DNA of 11,482 nucleotides from Acidobacteriaceae bacterium (GTDB lineage Bacteria; Acidobacteriota; Terriglobia; Terriglobales; Acidobacteriaceae), in assembly GCA_027307295.1 (NCBI GenBank), contig DAHUXF010000051.1:1-11482 (forward strand). The letters are read 5' to 3'. Position numbers and translations under genes: made by a program. Position 1 is the stretch's first letter. Each line of letters begins with the position of its first letter. The notes below the pieces were generated by a model. It was given only the letters and a program-made list of their open reading frames with translations. It made no database searches and was not told the origin of the DNA. This document shows, one piece after another, positions 6,850 to 11,482 of the stretch.

Positions 6850-7494
6850 TTACCGCCAGCGGTCAATCAGGTTCCACCACGTAACTTTCAGCCATTCTTC
6901 AAACGTTATCTTGGCCCATTCACGGTGCCGCCACCAGGCAGTGCCGAAGATTCGCTCGTCGTGGGCGGCGGCCACGGACCATCGATATTGGGGTAATCGA
7001 ATGCGAAAAATGGAAAGCGCGCGCGCGGTATGAAAATCACTGGTCACCAGCAATATGTTTTGCGGATGCAATGGTTCCAGACACCTGGCCACATAGAGCG
7101 TTTCTGTCATCGTGGAATCTTCTTCAAAGGGACAGACGCCCACCTGTGCGGCCAGCTCTTTTGCATCTTGCTTCATGAAGGCACCGGCCAGTTCCGCCGG
7201 TGTATGGCCAAAATAGTTGGAATCAGCAGATGCATCCAGGAACAGATGTTTGCCATAACCGGCTCGCAGCAACTCCATGCCCCGCCGGTAACGCTGGTCC
7301 TGGCTGTCTCCGGCCAACACCACAATCACATCTGACTTTTCCGGATGGTCGCTCACCAGCATGCGCCCGGAAAAAATACCGAACAGTGCAATCACTAATA
7401 TCAGCACCAGGGCCCATGGCTTTCTTGACCGGCGGCGCTGGCGCACGTCAGATAACAATTGAGTCTGGGGCACATGAGTCTGGGGCACAGGCAT
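6850..7494 (-). CDS. Membrane-anchored DUF218 (YdcF/SanA/ElyC-like) protein
   Basis: A 214-residue protein with a basic N-terminus (RQRRRSRK), one membrane helix (about 27-43) and a DUF218 domain outside or inside the membrane. Family marks are SDVIVVLAGDSQDQRYRRG (54-72), an acidic/Thr segment EDSTMTETLYVARCL (125-139) in the place of the usual T-x-E-N-A motif, and LLVTSDFHTARAL (148-160), the typical VTS-x-x-H-x-x-R-A motif. Members such as SanA and ElyC affect envelope integrity; the biochemical role is not settled. It is 333 nt upstream of the EPS operon on the same strand and divergent from the dehydrogenase. The start chosen is ATG 7494, with only weak SD-like GAG upstream; the frame stays open to a TTG at 7530, which is less likely. 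A 15-nt tandem duplication affects its first residues. An EPS-related role is inferred from position only. Confidence 0.88.
   Translation of the reverse strand: MPVPQTHVPQTQLLSDVRQRRRSRKPWALVLILVIALFGIFSGRMLVSDHPEKSDVIVVLAGDSQDQRYRRGMELLRAGYGKHLFLDASADSNYFGHTPAELAGAFMKQDAKELAAQVGVCPFEEDSTMTETLYVARCLEPLHPQNILLVTSDFHTARALSIFRIRLPQYRWSVAAAHDERIFGTAWWRHREWAKITFEEWLKVTWWNLIDRWR
7461..7489. repeat. 15-nt tandem repeat in the 5' end of the DUF218 gene
   Basis: GAGTCTGGGGCACA occurs at 7461-7474 and 7476-7489, period 15 nt. On the minus strand it encodes VPQTH followed by VPQTQ, an in-frame five-residue duplication near the N-terminus. The exact identity of the copies suggests recent slippage. Confidence 0.9.
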
Positions 7495-7608
7495 ATTCTC
7501 GAATATCACCAACCACACGACAAAAAGCAAATCGGCATAAAACTTGAGGGATTAAACCCGGACTACAGGCATTACTCTTAAGTGATTACGAACAACATTC
7601 GCATGCTT

Positions 7609-7663
7609 CAGGAAATAGTATGCAAAGCTTTTCATCTGATCAGAAGAACATTTTGATTTCCTG
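7609..7663. promoter_or_regulatory. Nested dyad, candidate upstream activator site of the dehydrogenase promoter
   Basis: The arms CAGGAAAT (7609-7616) and ATTTCCTG (7656-7663) are perfect inverted repeats. Inside them lies an 18-nt near-perfect palindrome, TTCATCTGATCAGAAGAA (7631-7648), with one mismatched pair. Its centre is about 125 nt upstream of the predicted sigma-54 transcript start, the usual distance of activator sites for enhancer-binding proteins. It lies in the 275-nt divergent intergenic region (7495-7769), which otherwise holds no gene. It could equally serve the divergent DUF218 gene. Confidence 0.42.
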
Positions 7664-7738
7664 CTTGCTGAATCTATCTATCCATAAGACCTGGAATAGT
7701 TTATTGGTTCTGACGCCCTCTTGTGCTTGAGACATGTT

Positions 7739-7754
7739 TGGCATGTAAAATGCC
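7739..7754 (+). promoter_or_regulatory. Candidate sigma-54 (-24/-12) promoter for the nucleotide-sugar dehydrogenase
   Basis: TGGCATGTAAAATGCC has GG and GC with the required 10-nt spacing and matches 9 of 12 defined positions of TGGCACG-N4-TTGCA. The predicted transcript start is near 7765, only about 5 nt before ATG 7770, which fits the lack of any ribosome site there. The same bases form a GGCAT-N5-ATGCC inverted repeat, so an operator is the alternative reading. A chance match of this quality in a gap of this length is roughly one in ten per strand. Confidence 0.42.
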
Positions 7755-7769
7755 CTTATCAGTCCCGTT

Positions 7770-9128
7770 ATGAAAACTATGGAATATATATCAACGTCAC
7801 AATTTGATCAGTTAACTGCAAAGCTTGAAAACCGCTCTGCGCGGATTGGCGTGATTGGCCTTGGCTACGTTGGGCTTCCCCTGGTTCTTCTGTTTAGTGA
7901 GCAGGATTTCCGGATTACCGGCTTTGACATTGACCCGAAAAAGATTGCTGTGCTCTCCAAAGGCGGATCGTACATTGTGCGCATTCCTGAAACCGAGATT
8001 CAATCAGCGCAGCATAAGGGATTTACTGCGACCTCCGACTATTCTCAGATTTCAAACATGGACGCGGTCATTATCTGCGTCCCGACGCCGCTCAATGACC
8101 ATCATGAACCCGATCTCAGTTTTATCTCGGCAACAGCTGAGTCCATTGCGCCGCATTTGCGCCCCGGACAGGTGATTGTGCTGGAAAGCACCACGTACCC
8201 CGGCACCACGGAAGAGTTATTGATTCCAATCCTGGAAAAAAACCCTCTGGGCCTGAAGGCCGCTCGCGGCGAAGCCGACGAGAAAGACATTTTCTACGTT
8301 GCGTTCTCTCCCGAACGCGAAGATCCCGGAAATGACACGGTGGCGCGTTGCGACATCCCCAAAGTGGTCGGCGGATTGAATGCCCGGGCCACGGACCTGG
8401 CGCGCAAGCTTTACGGCACCATCTTTCATCGCACGGTCCCGGTTTCCACTCCAGCTGCGGCGGAAATGACCAAATTGCTGGAGAACATCTACCGCTGCGT
8501 TAATATTGCGCTGGTCAATGAACTCAAACTGCTCTGCCTGCGCATGGGCGTCGACATATGGGAAGTGATCGCGGCAGCCTCCACCAAGCCGTTTGGCTTC
8601 CAGCCTTTCTATCCCGGACCGGGGCTGGGCGGACACTGCATTCCCATTGATCCTTTTTATCTTTCCTGGAAAGCCAAAGAATATGACTTCCACACGCGCG
8701 TCATCGAACTGGCCGGAGAAGTCAATCTCAACATGCCCTATCATGTTGTGGCATCCACCACGAGTGCGTTGAACCAGCAGCGCAAGAGCCTGAATGGCGC
8801 TAAAGTGCTGGTGCTGGGCCTGGCTTACAAGAAAGATATTGACGACCTGCGGGAATCGCCTTCGCTTACGATTATTGAACTGCTGCAGAAGGAAGGCGCG
8901 CAGGTAAGCTATAACGATCCGTTCTTTGAATATGTTGGACGCGGCCGCAAATACAATCTGGAAATGCGCAACACACCGCTCGACAACCTGAAGCAATACG
9001 ACTGCGTGCTCATTGTTACCGATCATTCCTCCTACGACTATGAGGAGATTGTGCGCGAAGCCAATCTGGTGATTGATACACGCAACGCAACCAAGGGCAT
9101 TCAAAGTCCCAAGATCGTGCGCTGCTAG
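7770..9128 (+). CDS. Nucleotide-sugar 6-dehydrogenase, WbpA/TviB (UDP-GlcNAc-type) clade
   Basis: A 452-residue cytoplasmic NAD-dependent enzyme that oxidises C6 of a UDP-sugar to the uronic acid in two steps. The N-terminal Rossmann domain starts at about 25 with VIGLGYVGLPL (GxGxxG at 30-35) and FDID (52-55). Further marks are VPTP (104-107), ESTTYPGTT (139-147), FSPEREDPGN (179-188), EMTKLLENIYRCVNI (232-246), the catalytic Cys290 in GPGLGGHCIPIDP, and the C-terminal LGLAYKKDIDDLRESPS (349-365). The SPEREDPGN and CIPIDPFYLSWKAKE segments are closer to UDP-N-acetylhexosamine 6-dehydrogenases (WbpA, TviB, WecC group) than to UDP-glucose dehydrogenase. It may supply a HexNAc uronic acid for the EPS (inference). 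The start is ATG 7770 or ATG 7779; neither has a ribosome site, so translation may be leaderless. A terminator follows directly. All motifs are intact. Confidence 0.95.
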   Translation: MKTMEYISTSQFDQLTAKLENRSARIGVIGLGYVGLPLVLLFSEQDFRITGFDIDPKKIAVLSKGGSYIVRIPETEIQSAQHKGFTATSDYSQISNMDAVIICVPTPLNDHHEPDLSFISATAESIAPHLRPGQVIVLESTTYPGTTEELLIPILEKNPLGLKAARGEADEKDIFYVAFSPEREDPGNDTVARCDIPKVVGGLNARATDLARKLYGTIFHRTVPVSTPAAAEMTKLLENIYRCVNIALVNELKLLCLRMGVDIWEVIAAASTKPFGFQPFYPGPGLGGHCIPIDPFYLSWKAKEYDFHTRVIELAGEVNLNMPYHVVASTTSALNQQRKSLNGAKVLVLGLAYKKDIDDLRESPSLTIIELLQKEGAQVSYNDPFFEYVGRGRKYNLEMRNTPLDNLKQYDCVLIVTDHSSYDYEEIVREANLVIDTRNATKGIQSPKIVRC

Positions 9129-9144
9129 AGCAGCGCCGTTCCCC

Positions 9145-9178
9145 AAAGGCTGGTCAGTATTGGCCAGCCTTTTGTTTT
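9145..9178 (+). terminator. Intrinsic terminator of the dehydrogenase gene
   Basis: AAAGGCTGGTCA (9145-9156) pairs with TGGCCAGCCTTT (9161-9172) through 12 positions with one T-G wobble around a GTAT loop, followed by a T-rich run to 9178. It lies 16 nt after the dehydrogenase stop. The 3' side lies inside the convergent PilZ gene, encoding its last residues (QKAGQY) and stop. On the minus strand no long T run follows, so it acts mainly on the plus strand. Confidence 0.88.
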
Positions 9179-9579
9179 GGCGCAAGAAAGGATTTGTCCG
9201 GCCAGAGCCCGCCGCCTTCCAGCAATGTTCCTGCACTGGAAGAAAAGTCATAGCTAGTGACTTCCATGGCCACGCCCCGCTTGCCGCTGGAAAGCGCTTC
9301 GTCCACTCGCAGCACCGTACCCTGGCAACCTACAAATGCAGGCTCAGTCATTGAGGTAAGCTCTTTGGGAAAAACCAGAACGGCATCGACATGCTGGCCC
9401 GGCTCGATCTGCGCGCGAGTAGAAAAAAAGATCCCCTGCGCGCTGACGTTGTGCGTCTGTGCAAGATCAAACTCGCGGGTTTCTGAAACGCGCAGGCGAA
9501 GCGTAACGGCCACAGGCAGCCGGGACAATCTTCGTCTTTCAAACTTATCTGGCAAGAATTTCTTTCTAAAGCAAATCAA
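9154..9579 (-). CDS. PilZ-domain protein, probable c-di-GMP receptor (first copy)
   Basis: A 141-residue soluble protein. A basic N-terminal stretch ERRRLSRLPV contains RxxxR (R16-R20), and about 24 residues later THNVSAQGIFFST contains the NxSxxG motif (N44-G49). These are the two c-di-GMP-binding signatures of PilZ domains. Beta-strand pattern VDAVLVF and the later GTVLRVDE ... RGVAMEVTSYDF fit the rest of the barrel. No ATG exists upstream in frame before a TGA; the best start is TTG 9579 with AGGGG 9 nt upstream, and TTG 9555 is an alternative that keeps both motifs. It converges on the dehydrogenase, whose terminator overlaps its end, and is divergent from the second PilZ gene. It probably senses c-di-GMP to control motility or EPS output; the partner is unknown. 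Confidence 0.88.
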   Translation of the reverse strand: MICFRKKFLPDKFERRRLSRLPVAVTLRLRVSETREFDLAQTHNVSAQGIFFSTRAQIEPGQHVDAVLVFPKELTSMTEPAFVGCQGTVLRVDEALSSGKRGVAMEVTSYDFSSSAGTLLEGGGLWPDKSFLAPKQKAGQY

Positions 9580-10027
9580 CCAGCTTTGCCCCTGACCACG
9601 TGCAAATCAAGGGCCATTATTATTTTTTGTTTATGGTTTTTGAATTCAGTAATTTACATTTTGCATTCAGGGATAGCAATCGTCCGAAATCGGCAAGCTT
9701 GTTTCCAATACTGCGTCCAAATTCTCTTGCTATGGCAAATTCCCAGAACAGGAAGACGGCTTCGCTCCTGAAAATACAGACCTTAGGGCCCTAGACGGTA
9801 CGCAAGAATACGGGAGACACGCATTCTGTTTTGCCGGAAGAAAATTTCAGGGGACTTTACCTTTCGATCTCCTTGTAAAATTCTAATTCCTGCAAAACCG
9901 GGAATACCATCCCAAAACGATAAACATTTGCATCCATCCTGGGCCTGATGCGCTCTGCTTTTGGGCTTCCATGGACGTTGAGAAAGCCTGATACTTCTGT
10001 AACTACCCCCGAGATTCGGCAAGGATT
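9580..10027. promoter_or_regulatory. 448-nt divergent intergenic region between the two PilZ genes
   Basis: No credible gene is seen; the short open frames here lack ribosome sites and family features. It has an AT-rich part (about 9611-9665) that probably carries the promoter of the first PilZ gene, the direct repeat GCAAATCAA at 9571-9579 and 9602-9610 (31 nt apart, the first covering the TTG start), and a perfect 10-nt palindrome TAGGGCCCTA (9784-9793). No -24/-12 element with correct spacing was found, and no recognisable c-di-GMP riboswitch. Confidence 0.5.
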
Positions 10028-10441
10028 ATGATCAAATCCATGGCAACACAGGCCCGCTTACGCACAGTGCCACCAGTCAGCGCCAATCCCTCGCAGGAAA
10101 GAGCAGTTTTCCGCCGTTGGCAGCGATACAGGCTCAACCTTCCTATCCGAGTCATCTACACGCACGAAGGCAACACCAAGATCATGAGCGGCCGGGGCCA
10201 CGATATGAGCGAAGGTGGCGTACTGGTTTTTGCGGGCATGGAACTCAAGACCGGCGATGAAGTTGCCATTGAATTCACCCCGCCATTTTCCGAGGGGCCG
10301 GTGCGCGCCAAAGGGATTGTGCGCCACCGCCGGGGCTATAACTACGGAATCCAGTTTTTACTGGCGACCCAACGCGATCAGGAGCAGGCAGAAAAGTTTC
10401 GCGGACTCCTGCGCCTCGCCGCCGGAAACGCGACAGAATAA
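10028..10441 (+). CDS. PilZ-domain protein, probable c-di-GMP receptor (second copy)
   Basis: A 137-residue soluble protein made of a flexible N-terminus (1-27) and one PilZ domain. RRWQR (29-33) supplies RxxxR, and HDMSEGG (58-64) supplies DxSxxG (D59-G64), the two motifs that clamp c-di-GMP. The middle strands (VLVFAGMELKTGDEVAIEF) and the late segment VRAKGIVRHRRGYNYGIQF are typical of the domain's beta-barrel end. The start is ATG 10028 with AAGGA very close upstream; ATG 10040 is possible. Its stop is 24 nt from the stop of the convergent beta-helix gene and no terminator is visible between them. It has little similarity to the first PilZ protein outside the motifs, so they are not a recent duplication. 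Confidence 0.92.
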   Translation: MIKSMATQARLRTVPPVSANPSQERAVFRRWQRYRLNLPIRVIYTHEGNTKIMSGRGHDMSEGGVLVFAGMELKTGDEVAIEFTPPFSEGPVRAKGIVRHRRGYNYGIQFLLATQRDQEQAEKFRGLLRLAAGNATE

Positions 10442-10465
10442 GCTCGCTCTCGCAGCCCGCACTGG

Positions 10466-11482
10466 TTATTTCCCGTCCGGTATCTCATACGCTCCAAGAT
10501 CAACAGGTTTGCCTTGTGGCCGTGGCATTCCATCTTTGTCACGGCCCGGTTTAACACCGGCAGCAAATGGATTCGCAGGCGACACCGTTGCTCCGGCATT
10601 GTGGGCCGCACTTCCACTCTTTAAGTGAAAATCAAAAGCTGCCAGATCAAAGAACTGCGGATCGGCATTGACGTTATGCGTGGTCTGCGCCGGAGCAGTT
10701 CCTGCTCCAAACCACAGGTTCATATCACCCGTAATTTGTGATTTGTTGCCGTCAAGATAGACCTCTCCCGGAAGCTGGTACACAATGTTATTGCGCAGCC
10801 GCATCGTCAACGCCGGCGGCCTGCCACCCACGCTAAACGCCCCACGAGAGCCATCAGCATTGCGGGAATGGTTGGCTCCGCAGTCGTAGAACGTGTTATG
10901 GAAAATCTCCACGGTCCCCGTTCCCGCGCGCCCGTGGTTTGTGATCCCAGCCAGGTAGATGCAGGAAAAAGCGCCGCCCTCCTGTAAAGGGTCCATCAAC
11001 CCCACGTGGTAAATCACGTTGTTGTAGGCTTCCACGGCCCCTTTCGATGGGTCAACGGTGGCAAAGTTAATGCCGTTGCAGTTGTCACCGTGTATCAGGT
11101 TGTCATGCACATGCAGATCAAATTGATTTTTTCCGGTTTCATCACTCGCGCCACACCCCGGATGACACAGCGGCGAAGAATGAAACTGGATCGCCCGGCA
11201 GGTAAAATTATCGTGAATGTGGTTCCAGCCCACATCAATGTGGTTGGAGTCCGTGCTGAAATAAACGGCATGATAAAACTTTGACGACCTCGGACTCACA
11301 CCCGAGTTATGCACTTCATTGCCGTAAAACTTGATCTGGCTGGCCTGGCTGGTCTCCACGCATCCCACCTGGCTGTCCGCGCCGGGACACTCAATATCAT
11401 TGCCGACAATTCTCCAGTCGTTCCCTCCCATGTCAACGGCTTGCGTGCCGCCAATAATGTGCAGTTGAGATAGGACCCAATG
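10466..11482 (-). CDS. Right-handed parallel beta-helix protein, C-terminal part (5' end outside window)
   Basis: An open frame of 338 residues enters from the right edge on the minus strand; the internal ATG at 11431 is not the start because the frame continues upstream in good protein sequence (LHIIGGTQAVDMGGNDW). At least seven beta-helix coils with an N-x-[IVF] ladder are visible: RIVGNDIEC, IKFYGNEVHNSG, IDVGWNHIHDN, LHVHDNLIHGDN, VEAYNNVIYHVG, VEIFHNTFYDCG, MRLRNNIVYQL. The C-terminus (NADPQFFDLAAFDFHLKSGSAAHNAGA ends the helix; then KDGMPRPQGKPVDLGAYE) matches the choice-of-anchor Q pattern. Such folds occur in polysaccharide lyases, hydrolases and C5-epimerases, and the protein is expected to be secreted. 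Next to an EPS locus it could process the polymer, but catalytic residues were not identified and the signal peptide is not in view. Confidence 0.9.
   Translation of the reverse strand, partial: HWVLSQLHIIGGTQAVDMGGNDWRIVGNDIECPGADSQVGCVETSQASQIKFYGNEVHNSGVSPRSSKFYHAVYFSTDSNHIDVGWNHIHDNFTCRAIQFHSSPLCHPGCGASDETGKNQFDLHVHDNLIHGDNCNGINFATVDPSKGAVEAYNNVIYHVGLMDPLQEGGAFSCIYLAGITNHGRAGTGTVEIFHNTFYDCGANHSRNADGSRGAFSVGGRPPALTMRLRNNIVYQLPGEVYLDGNKSQITGDMNLWFGAGTAPAQTTHNVNADPQFFDLAAFDFHLKSGSAAHNAGATVSPANPFAAGVKPGRDKDGMPRPQGKPVDLGAYEIPDGK

Noticed and set aside
8217..9251. 344-codon open frame on the minus strand opposite the dehydrogenase
   Set aside because: It is the shadow of a well-conserved enzyme gene on the plus strand, has no family features, and runs through the terminator.
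9783..10022. 79-codon minus-strand frame and overlapping 64-codon plus frames between the PilZ genes
   Set aside because: No ribosome site, no recognisable domain and no coding-like composition; treated as intergenic.
9580..10027. c-di-GMP riboswitch in the leader of a PilZ gene
   Set aside because: I looked for the conserved GEMM core and found no match; only unrelated short similarities.

Overview
The window carries most of an exopolysaccharide (EPS) synthesis and export locus from a Gram-negative bacterium. Signs of an outer membrane are a signal-peptide beta-barrel protein and a Wza-type export protein. GC content is moderate. The transferase and chain-length protein resemble the EpsB_2-type transferase and the kinase-less chain-length proteins of exosortase-associated EPS clusters. 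Taken together the gene set would fit Acidobacteriota, but that placement is an inference from protein style, not a database result.

Positions 1-6516 form one minus-strand operon, read right to left: a receiver-less sigma-54 activator (AAA+ plus Fis-type HTH), a polyprenyl-phosphate sugar-1-phosphate transferase, a Wza-like polysaccharide export protein, an outer-membrane beta-barrel protein, a chain-length determinant (Wzz/PCP family, no kinase domain), and the N-terminus of a Wzx-type flippase cut by the window edge. Junctions are tight (8-nt overlap, 61-nt gap, 4-nt overlap, 26-nt gap, 76-nt gap), so co-transcription is likely. Together the products cover lipid-linked initiation, flipping, chain-length control and export across the outer membrane.

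Upstream of the activator is a 333-nt AT-rich gap with several inverted repeats and a weak -24/-12 candidate. Next comes a minus-strand membrane-anchored DUF218 (YdcF/SanA-like) protein. A 275-nt intergenic region then separates it from a plus-strand nucleotide-sugar dehydrogenase of the WbpA/TviB (UDP-GlcNAc/UDP-ManNAc 6-dehydrogenase) type. That region contains a better -24/-12 candidate directly in front of the dehydrogenase and a nested dyad about 125 nt upstream of the predicted start site. The working hypothesis is that the operon's own sigma-54 activator also controls the dehydrogenase that supplies an acidic sugar.

A strong intrinsic terminator ends the dehydrogenase and overlaps the 3' end of a convergent PilZ gene. 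A second PilZ gene is divergent from the first across a 448-nt gap. Both keep the c-di-GMP-binding signatures, which suggests c-di-GMP control. The right edge holds the C-terminal 338 residues of a right-handed parallel beta-helix protein with a choice-of-anchor Q-like C-terminus; it may be secreted and act on polysaccharide. No tRNA, rRNA, insertion sequence or CRISPR array was seen. The gene content is mostly familiar; the points most worth testing are the sigma-54 circuitry and the c-di-GMP link.
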